A stretch of 64,000 bases of DNA from Paraescarpia echinospica (Eukaryota; Annelida; Polychaeta; Sabellida; Siboglinidae): the NCBI GenBank assembly GCA_020002185.1, contig CM034532.1:29775778-29839777 (forward strand), given 5' to 3'. This document shows, in pieces, positions 29,118 through 39,240 of the stretch (positions are counted from its first letter, which is position 1; every line of letters begins with the position of its first letter). The notes beneath the pieces were generated by a model, which was given only the letters and a program-made list of their open reading frames with translations, was not told the DNA's origin and did not search any database. Both the position numbers and the translations under genes were made by a program.

Positions 29118-29530
29118 TCAATGCGGTTTTAGCCAGTCGAATACGAGACAGTCGTTAGCCACCCTATCGTTGCCGAATAGGCCCTTGAAAACACTTAACG
29201 GCATGCCGCGGCATCGGAGGAGTAGGTAGGTAACGCAATATTGTCCGCATACGTTAGACGCCGCGCTCTGCAGTCTCTTGTCGTTGTACGTCCACGAGTC
29301 GCAATTACGGCGCAGGGAGGTACGGAAATCTGCGTGCAGCGGCGGCAGTCCGTACGAATCGAATTACTCGCCTTGCCGGTTCGCGTCCACGTAGACGGCG
29401 ATCCAGTGTTCCCCGCCATGTAGGTGGTGAGCCGCTGGCCTCGGAGCTCGTCTTTAGGCAGTACGCCGAAGACGACGTTTTTAGTGATCTTATCGATCTC
29501 CAAGCGGCGCATCAGCTGAAACATATCCAT
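29118..29530 (-). pseudogene. Adenain-like protease, Polinton 2, frameshifted
   Basis: Starts MDMFQLMRRLEIDK at 29530 like the intact homologue. After about residue 36 the frame shifts and a TAA falls just before the FDSYG motif. The catalytic motifs HWIAVYVD, FDSYG and NVCGQYC are still recognisable in other frames, and the end DWLKPH at 29118 matches. Confidence 0.88.
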
Positions 29531-29532
29531 AC

Positions 29533-30240
29533 TCAGTAGTCGTACACAACGTTGCGGTTCCTGTCGATCTCTAGCACCGTCTCGAACTTGCCGTACACGA
29601 CGATGTTCACCGTCCGCGCTAGCGCCGCCGCGAAGTGCGCCTCCACGCGTAGGGTCCCCTTGCGCACGACGTTGAAATAGTCACTGTCGCAGCAATCCGG
29701 CGACAGGTCGAAGCCGAAGATGGTGTAGCCGCCCCCGAAATCGGCGCGTGTCAGGTCGTTGCCCTCGTCCTCGTACGCCTTCCCCGTCGCCGCGAAGAGG
29801 TTCAGATAGCTTCTGACGTAGGCCTTCGTCGCGAAGTTCGGCTGCAGCGGCTTGCTCCGCACATGACGTCCATCGACGAAGAGGGAGAGGAAGTTTATGC
29901 CGTTGTGCTTCGCGTTAAACGGGTTTTTATTGTAGGTCGACTTGACTGAAGAGCGAGTGCAGGAAGTTATTGACCGGTCCCACCGTTCTGTCGGCTTGGA
30001 GATCGGTACCGTCCCCCTCACCACTTTGATTCGTACGTACAGTCTTACGCTCGCCAGGTCCAGATTGTCGTCTCCCGACCCCGGAATGAGAAACTCGATA
30101 CGACCGCCCGCATCGAGGGCAGTCAGGGGTTGATGGTCGATCCACTGTCCGCTCTCGATGCTCGTCTGCGTCATTGGGACGGTGAACAGGTCCTGTTCGC
30201 TTTTTAGGCCCTCGCACGACTGTCGATGCACGAATACCAT
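29533..30240 (-). pseudogene. Major capsid protein, Polinton 2, internal deletion
   Basis: 235 codons are open instead of 433. The N-terminus (TQTSIESGQW, EFLIPGSGDDNLDLAS) and C-terminus (NPFNAKHNGINFL, YTIFGFDLSPD, VNIVVYGKFE) match Polinton 1. About 200 residues between FLHSLFSQVD and NKNPFNAK are gone, and a short frameshifted stretch precedes the deletion. The loss removes much of both jelly rolls, so no capsid function is expected. Confidence 0.9.
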
Positions 30241-30241
30241 T

Positions 30242-30662
30242 CTACTTGGTGAATATGTCGCTTGGAGGCGTCTGTTTCTTGAGGGGACGTTTCGTCTTAC
30301 TGGTCATCGGCGCTCTGCCAGGTGGTTTTATACGTCGTCGTCGTTTCGGCTGCTGCGCCTGCTTATTCAGCAGTCCGTCCAGAAGGTCGGCCCCAGCCTC
30401 TTTCGCGCGCCTTTTCACCGACTGTTTCAGACTCCGCCCGTCGACGACGTCCCGCGCCACGCGGACGCCCGTCTTGAGAGCCCACTTTCCCAGCGCCAAG
30501 GCCCCTCTCTTGATAAGCGGCATGGCGCTTCATAAAAGGCTCCCAAAAAGATTCCCCTAGCCGTGACCCCGCTGCACTCTAGAACCGACGAATATCGGTA
30601 GGTTGCCGCCGACCTGCCGAGGGTAGTAGTCCTCGTACACGGTACTGCCGGATCTCGCCATC
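30242..30662 (-). pseudogene. Basic minor virion protein, Polinton 2, two nonsense codons
   Basis: The ATG overlaps the penton stop (TGATG). RQVGGNLPIFVG, GNLFGSLL, AMPLIKRGALALGKWAL and RRAKEAGADLLDGLLN match the intact homologue. Stop codons occur in the Gly-rich segment and after GSLL, roughly 30540-30560. The basic tail is shorter (KRRRRIKPP). Confidence 0.8.
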
Positions 30663-31522
30663 AAAACAGCTTCGTTTTTCACCGTCTGATGTGAAGCGTC
30701 TCCACGAGTTTCCCCTGTTCGAATGGTATCCGAGTCCGTCCCTTATATCTATTTCGATCGTGCCGAACGGTTTCCGGAGTAGGGGTACGTATTGGACGCG
30801 ATCGAATGTATTCGAGACGGTGCCCCGTGGAAGCCGTGGATGGGGATGCTTCGGAGTAGCGGGGCGAAAGCGTCGCCGACGATGCGCGATTCGACGATGT
30901 CCGTGTATACGTACAGGATATCGAGTCCCTGATGCATGTCCACCGTGGACGAGCCCTCGTGCTTGAAGGTGAACGTGCCTTCGGTGCTGGGGAAGAATGT
31001 GGTCCACGGGTCGAGCTGTAGGCCCGTCTGCACTTCGGGACTTTTCATAACGCTCGAGCGGAACCCGAGCATGCTTGTCAGGGCACTCTGGAGGGGTATG
31101 GAAAATTCGACACACTTCGACAAACGCAGCGTCACGCGGTTAGAGGTCGGGCTGTAGTGCACGTTTGCCTTGATTCTATCGGTGCTCACCTTCTCTAGCA
31201 CCGCGTTGATTTGATGCATCAACTCGTAAGCGTTGTTGTAAAAACCGTGAGGGATGGTACAGGTGCCGTAAATCAGGGTCCCGTCGGTGGCCCGGAAAAC
31301 GTTTTCTTCCCCCTGTTCGCAAGACAAATAGATGACGGTTTCTTCTTTTCTCACGTTGTACCATGTGTGCGGGAACTGTAGCTCCACCAGCCCGCATTCC
31401 CTCTGGCCCGATAGATCGACGCCTTGCGGTAGAGTCGTGATGTAGTGAGTCAGCGTGTTGTCGGGATGATCTTTCATCGAGGCGTTACTCGGCAGCGTCA
31501 GATAAAAATCAGACGATGACAT
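30662..31522 (-). pseudogene. Minor capsid (penton) protein, Polinton 2, frameshift
   Basis: Intact for about 235 codons (SSDFYLTLPSNASM, HTWYNVRKEE, IPHGFYNN, LYVYTDIVESRIVGDAFAPL). A frameshift then occurs near 30825, continuing as FDRVQYVPLLRK and IEIDIRD in another frame. A TGA interrupts the last residues where Polinton 1 has Cys. Confidence 0.85.
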
Positions 31523-31778
31523 CGCGTTTCATAGACGGATTCGGCAGTAAGTAACCGAGGCAGCTACTCAGCAGCGCCGTCCACAGATTGGAGTCGCCCT
31601 GGCCGCGCGATAGATTTTATATACTGACCAAGATGACCGTGTACAGGACAATGATCTGACACAGGAAGACGATCTCGGCTTTGGGGCACTCGTTACCGTA
31701 GATACGCCATGGACCGTGTTCGTCGAAGGGGGTTTCGGTTGCGTCTACCTCGTCGATCGTTGTCACCTCGTCGGTCAT
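31509..31778 (-). pseudogene. Small membrane protein, Polinton 2, frameshift
   Basis: Starts MTDEVTTIDEVDATET, then PWRIYGNECPKAEIVFLCQI and a membrane helix. A one-base shift near 31610 separates it from GDSNLWTALLSSCLGYLLP in the next frame. It overlaps the penton start as in Polinton 1. Confidence 0.75.
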
Positions 31779-32120
31779 CGTAGCGTGAGTGCGGTCTGTT
31801 AATACAGCACCCTCCCTTTATAAAGATTGAAGAGCCTTTGCACAGCCCCGCTTCTTGCAGTCGCCAGCATCCCGAGTGTCGCATCCAACGCGGCATCTGC
31901 TTTGGGGCGCTCGTTACCGCAGAAACGCCATGGAACGTGTTCGTTGACGGGTGCATCGGTTGCGTCGACTGTTGTTACAACGCAGTCGTCGTCGATCGTT
32001 GTCACCTCGTCTGTGTTCGCAGCGCGACTGCGATCTGTCAATACAGCAGCACCCTCCCTTTAACGTATACAAAAATGAAGAAAGTCGCCAGCACCCCGAG
32101 TGTTGCATCCAACGCGGCAT
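31690..32120. repeat. Tandem duplication (~222 bp) of membrane-protein promoter and 5' end
   Basis: The ATCCCGAGTGTCGCATCCAA block at about 31868 recurs at about 32090 with associated TATA-like sequence and the EHVPWRFCGNE coding start. The upstream copy is cut off after PKAD and is therefore only a partial gene. Confidence 0.8.
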
Positions 32121-32125
32121 GACGC

Positions 32126-33335
32126 CTACCCCTTATAGTCCACGAGTGCTTTGGCGTCGATCCAGCTGTTGAAAGAGGCCGGATAACAGGACCACTTCAC
32201 GAGCACCTCTTCACCCTTACCACGTCGTCGCCGCCTCTGTAGAATCGCCTCCACCCGGTACAGTTTATATTTCGAGACGATTACTTTTTGTAGCTCCGGT
32301 TCGTAGAAGGTGCCGTCTGGTACCGTTCCGGCGTCTTCCATCAATCGGTAAACGGGAGGGGCGGACGGTGCGATTCTACGACACTGAAAAACTCTTCGCT
32401 CCAGTTAACCATGTACCCCTTCTTGAACCACCCCTTCGCCTTGCTGATGCGTACGCGGTCTCCCTCTCGCACTTTTGGTTTACCTCGTCCCCCGCCGCCG
32501 CCGTACAGCCGTTGCCACACGCTCTCCTGGTTCTCGACGTCGACACTCGCCGGCGTCCTACCGATGCTGCGATGGTAGCCGTTGTTGTACGACAGCATGA
32601 GGTCGGGCAACGCCTCCACGTACTTCAACGTCTGATGCTTCGTGAAGTACCTCCACATGCGGGACTTCAGCGTCCGATTGAATCGCTCCACGACACACGC
32701 TTTGGTCTCTTCGTTGTGGATCACAAAGTGGTGGACGCCGTGCGCCTTCAAGAGTTTCTGAAAGGGCCTGTTGAGAAACTCCGTGCCCTTGACGGTCTGC
32801 GGCGCGTTCGGCGGTTGTTGCTGCTGCAGCAGGCCCTCGAAGGCCGTAACGAGCGCCTGACCGGTTTTACTCTTCAACGGAGCGCACCACGTCCTCTTCG
32901 AGAATACGTCTATGACCGTCAATAGAAACGTCGTCCCGTCGTTGTGCTTTTTTCAGGTTAGCTATGTCGACGAGATCGGCTTGCCACTGCTGGTTTCGAC
33001 CGCCTACAATAACACACCGTCGTTTGAATCGTCGTTTGACCGGTTTGTGAAGGGTATAGGCGTCCTGTTCCGTCAACCACCGCTCGACGGTCGGCTTCGG
33101 TACTAGAGTCGTTCGTTGTAGCGAGTCGACGCCGCCGTAACTCCCCACCTGTTGCGGCTCGAAGTAGACACGCCTCAGTAGTTCGCGTTGAGGGCGCGAC
33201 TTGTGTTGAATGGCACCACCGCCCCCATGGGGAATCTGACCGATTTACATAAACTAATATACAGATATACAAAGAGAAAAAGACTGCTGCTGCGACTACG
33301 GTAAGGCCGACGACTACTGTTTTTAGTCGGGGCAT
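32126..33335 (-). pseudogene. Integrase, Polinton 2, frameshifted, second catalytic Asp lost
   Basis: Opens MPRLKTVVVGLTVV with a membrane segment (VVAAAVFFSLYICILVYV). After a shift at a G run near 33225 it continues GSYGGVDSLQRT, QDAYTLHKPVKRR and WQADLVD. A second shift at an A run near 32945 leads into the core, where QTVKGTEF has Val in place of the second Asp and ERFNRTLKSR keeps the Glu. A third shift near 32345 precedes the chromodomain-like tail LVKWSCYPASFNSWID. Inactive. Confidence 0.88.
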
Positions 33336-33370
33336 ACTGGCTTCTGAACCTCTCGTGCGTTTCACCCTCT

Positions 33371-34036
33371 TTAATAGGTGATCCACGAGCGTTCAACAGA
33401 GCGAGCACGAGGCTTGGCCGTTCGCTTTGACGCGCATTGTATGTACGCTCGACGCTGGGGGTTACCGACGAGTTCCATAGGGACGTTCAGCCGCTTCTGA
33501 TGACCACCGAACGCTTCCCAGCCGACCGGCGGGGGCTCCTTCTTCCTTTTTCTCATCAGATCGTTCTCTAGATCTACCATGTTACTTCCGTCGATAGCCG
33601 AGCCGTCGTACACGAACTCCCCTCGGTCGTTCCAGCGGATCAGCGGGTCGGTTTTCAGTTTTTCCACCAAGAGGCGGGCCTTTTCTTTCAGATTTTTCGG
33701 TATGCTTTTTACGATCTCGCTCTCTATACCGGTCGGACCCGTCGGCTGAGGCGGCGGCGGTGGCGGAAGGACAGTCGTCGACTCTCCGTTCACCACGGAC
33801 ACTCGTATCGGTTGCTGCGTCCGATACGTCTCCATGGTGTTGTAGCGACTCAGCAGTTGAATGTACGACGCTTCCTTTTCTCGTTTGGACAAATCCGTAC
33901 GCTCGAGAACGGTCTTCGTGTCGCCGTCCAGGCTATTCATCACACGCGACGTGGTCGTGGACGGTTGGAAAAGTAACGGGAGTAGACGCTCCACCAACCT
34001 GGGGTCTACCAATGCCAACTTCTTCGCGTGCTGCAT
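33371..34036 (-). CDS. Conserved Polinton virion-associated protein, Polinton 2, intact
   Basis: 221 codons from ATG 34036, which overlaps the upstream stop as TGATG; longer upstream readings are other-frame overlap. Blocks: LALVDPRLVERLLP, LSKREKEASYIQLLSRYN, a Pro8 run, RWNDRGEFVYDGSAI, GSNMVDLENDLMRKRKKE, GWEAFGGHQKRL, VPMELVGNPQRRAYI. This intact copy identifies the nonsense site in the Polinton 1 homologue. Function unknown. Confidence 0.8.
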   Translation of the reverse strand: MQHAKKLALVDPRLVERLLPLLFQPSTTTSRVMNSLDGDTKTVLERTDLSKREKEASYIQLLSRYNTMETYRTQQPIRVSVVNGESTTVLPPPPPPQPTGPTGIESEIVKSIPKNLKEKARLLVEKLKTDPLIRWNDRGEFVYDGSAIDGSNMVDLENDLMRKRKKEPPPVGWEAFGGHQKRLNVPMELVGNPQRRAYIQCASKRTAKPRARSVERSWITY

Positions 34037-34380
34037 CAACCTATAGCCTGTCTGAGGAGCGGAAGAAAGGTACTCGCCAACGGGGCTAGCAGCGCCGTCA
34101 GAAACCCACCCGCCCCCGTTTGCAGGATGGCCCGCTTCTGTTTGACGGGTACTTTTTTCGTCGCTAGCTTGCGCAGATGGTTCCTGAATTTTGACAGTAC
34201 TTTTTTCTGCTTCTTTGATAATTTCACGTTCCCTCTCAGAATGTTGTACGCGCAGTCGCACAGACTACAGATGAGGTCGGAATCTGCGTGGGCGGGTACG
34301 GATTTTCTCATATCTGTATTCTTCTTGTATCTACACAACATCTGCAGGGCTAGGATGTGCCTCTTGACGCGATCTGTCAT
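34036..34380 (-). CDS. Small basic Polinton protein (SLCDCAYNIL family), Polinton 2, intact
   Basis: 114 residues: MTDRVKRHILALQML, ICSLCDCAYNILRGNV, KLSKKQKKVLSKFRNHLRKL and the hydrophobic GGFLTALLAPLASTFLPLL tail. It lies between ATPase and the virion-associated protein, overlapping the latter by one base. Confidence 0.82.
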   Translation of the reverse strand: MTDRVKRHILALQMLCRYKKNTDMRKSVPAHADSDLICSLCDCAYNILRGNVKLSKKQKKVLSKFRNHLRKLATKKVPVKQKRAILQTGAGGFLTALLAPLASTFLPLLRQAIG

Positions 34381-34418
34381 CCTGACACAAGTGTCGTCCG
34401 GTGCGACGCGTTCCCCTT

Positions 34419-35042
34419 TTATACACTTGACACGTAAACGTACTGAACGTTGTCGTCAGGAAATATATCAGTGCGCAGGAGCACGATTTCCGACGACTCC
34501 TGTTTCAGATCCACCAGGAGATAACCGTAGGCTTCTGACGTGGCGTCTTCGAAGGCTTCCATCATGTATTTAATTCTACCCGGGTACATCCGCTTCGCCA
34601 GGTGACCCACATGTCCGGCATCCCGGGGGCTCTTGAACAGCACCATATATTGCGCATTTAGGCTGATGGTGCGGTTTTGTTTCCCTTTTGGAAAGAGGTT
34701 CTGCAGAAGCTGCACGACTGACGCATTGCAGTGGTGACTTTTTTTAGTGAACAAGGTCGTGACACGACTGTCCGTTTCTTCCATAATATCATCGAGTACG
34801 ATGAGCGTCCTAGTTTTGGCGGCTAGGGTCTTCGGATCCGGCAAACCGTCTACGAACTCTATGTCGGTCGTCATAGAGTCGTTGGCGGTTTGCAACTGTC
34901 CGTAACACCAAAGGATTTTCTCCGGAAGCGGTTCGATCATTGACGAGGCGAATCGCAGGAGACGAGTGACGAAAGTGGTCTTACCACACCTCGTAGGTCC
35001 GGCTACTATACACGTAAAAGGATGCTTCAACGACGTATCCAT
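34419..35042 (-). CDS. Packaging ATPase, Polinton 2, full-length frame
   Basis: 207 residues. Walker A is GPTRCGKTTF (GKT preserved, but Gly replaced by Arg at the fourth position), Walker B LIVLDDIM. KKSHHCNASVVQLLQN, RTISLNAQYMVLFKSPRDAG and MYPGR blocks are present. Ends YVYVSSV without the Gly run of Polinton 1. The only large open reading frame of this element without a break. Confidence 0.92.
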   Translation of the reverse strand: MDTSLKHPFTCIVAGPTRCGKTTFVTRLLRFASSMIEPLPEKILWCYGQLQTANDSMTTDIEFVDGLPDPKTLAAKTRTLIVLDDIMEETDSRVTTLFTKKSHHCNASVVQLLQNLFPKGKQNRTISLNAQYMVLFKSPRDAGHVGHLAKRMYPGRIKYMMEAFEDATSEAYGYLLVDLKQESSEIVLLRTDIFPDDNVQYVYVSSV

Positions 35043-35382
35043 AGCGACGACTGGTGCTCGGCCGACGAGTGAGGTATTTTTAATCGTTTCTTCTATATAA
35101 GGTACGCACCTCCATCAATAGCTTGCCCAGCATGTTTTGACTTTCTTGACCCCCGTAACCACAACCCCAAAACCCCTCTTTCGACGGTATCCACTCCACC
35201 AGTTCGACATTCCCGCTAGCCAACAGGCAGTCTCTCAACTTTTTCGACGCCCCGAACTTGGCCATTAACAGAGCCTTCATACATTCGACCCTAACGGCGT
35301 CCCATTCGTCCCCCGTTCTCATTTTCTAGATGAGGTAGCTTCTTCGCTTCGCTATATAAGCCGACCACGCCTCTTTGATATA

Positions 35383-36738
35383 CAGTCATTTGCAAAAGGT
35401 TAAGACCAGACACGATTTTTTGAAGAAATTTGACAAAACTATGATTTTTTGGCCTTCATATAACATTATATCCATTTTTTTTCGCCAAATAAACGTAGTA
35501 CAACATAATATGAAACTTTTTGTCGTCAAAAAGTGTCAGTGTCTCTACTTTTTAGTATTTAGTGTGGCCTCCTTTGCTGTCAATGACCGCCTGGATACGA
35601 CGTGGCATGCTAGAAACCAGAGATTCGAAGTATTCCTGGGTGATTTCGGTGACGCAAACGTCCTTGATAGCATGTTTATGGTTTTGAGCGCTTGATGTTT
35701 GTTTGTCTGCTACCTTATCCTTCATTATAGTCCACAGGTTATCAATGGGATTTAGATCTGGGCTGTTCACAGGCCATTCCAGCACGGAGATTTTGTTCTT
35801 CTTGAGGAAATCAGTGGCTACCTTGGATCGGTGACAAGGAGCGCCATCTTGCATGAAAATCGTACATTTGTGGATGTCCATATGTGTTTCAGCTTCTCCT
35901 TCAATAACTTCACGTACCTAGGTCCATTCATAGTGGTGTTAGGTGGAATAAAATACAGACCAGAAGGGCCAAAACATGACATGGCACCGCAAATCATCTG
36001 ACTTGGCGGGTGTTTCATTGTGGCTGCTGTATATTTCTCATCAAATCGCTTACCTACTGGCCGCCTAACGTGTCTCTTGCGAGGTATAAACTGTTGCATG
36101 GTCGATTCATCTGAGAACAACACTTTCTTCCACTGCGCGAGAGTCCAGTCTCTTTTTTTTCATCACAGGTGTCAGGCGTGGCTTCCGGGCCGGCTTGCGG
36201 GACTTGAGCCCAAATTCCTTGATGAGACGTCTCGAAACAGTACCGATACTTATTTCCGTACCATTCAAGCGTAAAGCAGCCCGAATTTTCTTGCATGAGC
36301 TCATTGGCGAGCGCATCACGATGCGTCTCATTGCGTGGTCATTCCTGAGCGTAGTTTTCCGTGGACGACAACTCCTTTTACTGTCACGAAAAGTGCCATC
36401 AGTGTTGAATTTGACGATGGAGTTGTGCACGGCTGTCTTGGAATAACATAATTTAGTATTAATGTCTCTTTCCGTATATCTTTCTCCATGTAGACTCACT
36501 ATTTGTGCCCTTAGAACCTCTGTCAAAGACGATTTTTTGTCCATTTCAGGGATGAAGACAAAACTAAAAAACACCTAATCGATACTGATAGCAGCAGATA
36601 AATGACCTGGAAGTACTAACTAGGCGTATTGCTTCAAGGCCCAAATAGGATGATGCAATCCAGACATTATCTGATGCAATCTGATGCCATACCACAAAAT
36701 GCTTTAAAATCTGGTCTTATACTTTTTGCAAATGACTG
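35383..36738 (-). mobile_element. Tc1/mariner-like transposon, 1,356 bp
   Basis: Ends are CAGTCATTTGCAAAAGG and (reverse) CAGTCATTTGCAAAAAGT, each flanked by TA (35381-35382 and 36739-36740), the Tc1 target duplication. Inverted repeats are about 28 bp. Confidence 0.95.
35552..36544 (-). pseudogene. Tc1 transposase (DD34E type), frameshifted
   Basis: N-terminal paired-type HTH region (SLTEVLRAQIVSLHGERYTE, RSCRPRKTT), then SRRLIKEFGLKSRKPARKP. Frameshift at an A run near 36155, then LFSDESTMQQF with a catalytic Asp. Another shift near 35880, followed by MQDGAPCHRS and WPVNSPDLNPIDNLW, which carry the second Asp and Glu region. Not functional. Confidence 0.92.
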
Positions 36739-37099
36739 TACTCCGCACCTTCTTCGTCTTCATTAAACATTGCCTTTCTAAACTGATAGGCGTGCTCGAC
36801 CGACCTGAACACCCGACCGTACGCCGTGACTCGACACGGGTAGAAATACGACATGATCGAGGCCGCCCCACGGAAACGTATAGCTGTATCCTCGTTTCCG
36901 GCTTCATACACGCGACTGTCCATTTCGTACATGTGTCTCTCCATCGTCTGTCACTCTCCTTTAAACGAGGATACCGCTAGCAATGGTCTATATACCAATA
37001 GACCTACGCCAGCTACACCTAGGTACTCTTTCTTACACTAGAGCCCTTATTATAACATCGTACATAGCCACAAGAGGTCAGCACTATACGAGATACATA

Positions 37100-37289
37100 T
37101 ACCACATTAGGGGCGCCACTGTTTTCATTATTATAGCATTATACACAACCACAAGAGGTCAGCACTATACATACATGACAGGTCATTAATCATACTTGTT
37201 TTTACAAGTAGGAATCCAAATGTATGACTTATCCACAACCCTTTGATGTCCTTTGATCTATGGATAGTCAGGAGCACACACATACTACT
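37100..37289 (-). repeat. Polinton 2 right terminal inverted repeat
   Basis: Ends at 37289 (CATACTACT), followed by CACAAC. It contains an internal direct duplication of an ACCACAAGAGGTCAGCACTA block (about 37070 and 37142). Confidence 0.88.
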
Positions 37290-37338
37290 CACAACATTAA
37301 TAGCAACACAGACGCAAGGGGAAAATAACCCTGTTAAC

Positions 37339-37498
37339 CTGTGTTGAAAGGCGATATATAGTAATGTCTGCAGCCACACGTTTTGATAGCGAAGTCAGTG
37401 ATGCATTTCCTGTAGCAGGCCGTCTGCGTGTAATTATCGAAGTAGCGCAGCTTTCGATGTTTCACACAATCACCGTGTGGAGGCGGCAGGTTGGTCTC
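37339..37498 (-). pseudogene. DEG/ENaC channel copy B, Cys-rich exon
   Basis: 160 nt with the same boundaries and phase as 51723-51882: ETNLPPPHGDC, LRYFDNYTQ, ACYRKCITDFAIKTCGC, then YYISPFNTG, where the intact copy has YYMPPFNTG. Polinton 2 starts 50 bp downstream in the intron. Confidence 0.85.
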
Positions 37499-37739
37499 CT
37501 ACAATATGGACATTCAACAGACGAGTGACTGTGGGTGCAGAACCAATATCACTTATTAATGGTTCTCGCCGTTTGGTTCTCTTGATCTCTATTTTGTTAT
37601 GACGTACTATCTATCACGCATCAATTATCTCCCAAATATCTGACATAAGCTGAGTATAATGTATTTCGACTATCGTGTGAAGTTTATTTGATAGATGGTA
37701 CCTTGGACCATTAATAAAAGCTGTCACGAAAATAGTTAC

Positions 37740-37921
37740 TTTTAGGACGGTCACTGCAACAAACGTGTGTATTCCTGCAGGGATGTTATCACCCAATTCC
37801 TCCACCAGTGGTACATCTTCTTGGCGGTGCAGGAGAAGCTTCAACCCGACCGCGTTATGTGGATCGTTCATGTACCCGTGCTGTTCGACGTTCACAACCA
37901 GCTCCAGGCCGTGTTTGGCTC
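37740..37921 (-). pseudogene. DEG/ENaC channel copy B, GLxLxxNxE exon
   Basis: 182 nt, identical in length and phase to 51295-51476. Encodes AKHGLELVVNVEQHGYMND, VGLKLLLHRQEDVP and FVAVTVLK of the ectodomain. Upstream homology fades at about 38130, so the first four exons of copy B are absent. Confidence 0.85.
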
Positions 37922-38129
37922 CTAGAAACATCGAAACATTCTTAACTGTTATTTTGTTGTGACATGATAATCGCCATATTAGGAAATACTGTCACGTTAG
38001 TTATTGTGTATTTCATATAATGAAATGACATTTTATTTGCGTAGAATATCGATTAATTTGATGGTGTTATGGATTCCCACTCGTAATCCTAGTATTCACC
38101 ATCGGTTGCGGACCGCAACTGATGCAGAT

Positions 38130-38620
38130 TCAGATTCAGACTGTTTATTACCAAGTAACATTTAAAATGTACGAGGAATTCTTGGCGTTGTGGCGTCAAC
38201 ATACGTACACGCTTGTCCCCACTGCCCCCCATCATACACATGCAAAATATACAATCAGAAACATTATGAAACTATACTAAAACTACTATAAATTTAAAAC
38301 AAGGCATACTGCCAACACATTTTAAGACAGTCCTACATCTATTGACATAAAGTGAACTTGGTAACATAATATTAATACATTCTGAATATTACTTAAAAAG
38401 TTCAAAAAGTATACATGTAGTTAAATAAATAATAAATAAATGAATAAATAAATTAGCTGACGATATAAAAACTAAGCTCACAGTTAAAAAGTATGTACAT
38501 ACATGTAGTTAAGTTAGTAAATAAAAATAAATTTAAACAATAAATAAAAAATAATAAATAAATACGTTAGCATGGCGACATAAAATCTAAACAGACTGAA
38601 AACAGTATCATGGCATCTCG
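38130..38620. other. AT-rich DNA, no gene recognised
   Basis: Runs such as AAATAAATAAATAAAT near 38425-38580; no coding or RNA feature supported. Confidence 0.4.
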
Positions 38621-38629
38621 CGGTTCAAG

Positions 38630-38940
38630 TGACTCACAGAAAAACAAGCTTAATATTGACAAACGTGCTTTTTCTGTAGCTGCACCCAAAATCTGGAATC
38701 AACTCCCTTTCGCTTTAAAAGCATCTCAGACCATAGATACCTTTCGTAAAAAATGAAAACTTATTTATTTTAAATTGCATTGCCACAGTAACCTTCGGCG
38801 GTCCCTTGCTCTAATGACGACTGTAGCTTGTCCATGTTAACGTGTTTGCCCAACGATTCTTGTATGTTGCGCCTCTGAGCTCAGATTCCTGGGGATTTAG
38901 GCGCTATAGAAGTTTGTTATTGTTATTGTTATTATCATGT
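38630..38940 (+). mobile_element. 3' end of an L2/CR1-like LINE
   Basis: Encodes FSVAAPKIWNQLPFALKAS and TFRKK, the typical end of the CR1/L2 reverse transcriptase ORF, then GGCGCTATAGAAGTTTGTTA and a (TTATTG)n tail. 5'-truncated. Confidence 0.8.
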
Positions 38941-39067
38941 GTCCGTGTTGATGTCGAAAACGAGCAGCGATGAGACGTTGTGATATCGCGTTCCAACATG
39001 TGAGAGCGGTTTTGATAGCGAGTGCCACCCACCGTAATACTTTTCGTCGGTGCGGTCGGATCAGATG

Positions 39068-39240
39068 TAATGGCAGTCGTCGCAGAAGGACTCTCCCGAG
39101 TTTAACATGCGGGTCTCCTGAAGTCCAGCAAGACTAACGTTGAGGGTGCTGAGTTCGCGTGAGAGGAGCGTCAGGAAACCATTGAAGTTCAGCGTGAGAA
39201 CGTTCCAGGTGGCGCACCGGATTTTCCTTATGGTGAATTT
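39068..39240 (-). mobile_element. RTE-like LINE endonuclease fragment
   Basis: Minus-strand frame with IRCATWNVLTL, LSRELSTLNVSLAGLQETRM and SGESFCDDCHY resembles the start of an APE endonuclease of RTE-type LINEs. It ends at a stop near 39068. Confidence 0.65.

Larger units (their letters stand above)
35080..36944 (-). pseudogene. NADAR-like gene, Polinton 2, split by Tc1 insertion
   Basis: The N-terminal part (FRSVEHAYQFRKAMF, up to 36741) and C-terminal part (EWDAVRVECMKALL ... EGFWGCGYGG ... NMLGKLL, to 35080) are separated by the 1,356-bp Tc1-like element. A TAG just before the MRTGDEWD segment adds a second break. It confirms that NADAR is part of this Polinton family's gene set. Confidence 0.85.
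23771..37289 (-). mobile_element. Polinton/Maverick 2, decayed element, 13.5 kb
   Basis: The same family as Polinton 1, with the capsid module on the minus strand (36944 to 29118) and polymerase remnant plus RPA-like module on plus. Termini read AGTAGTATGTG and (reverse) the same. Flanking hexamers GACAAC (23765-23770) and CACAAC (37290-37295) are a one-mismatch target duplication. Inserted in the intron after the channel exon 37498-37339. It has lost most of the polymerase and part of the major capsid gene, has many frameshifts, and contains a Tc1-like insertion. Confidence 0.93.

Noticed and set aside
35341..35362. TATATAAG as a promoter in Polinton 2
   Set aside because: It lies inside the C-terminal half of the interrupted NADAR gene, not upstream of it.
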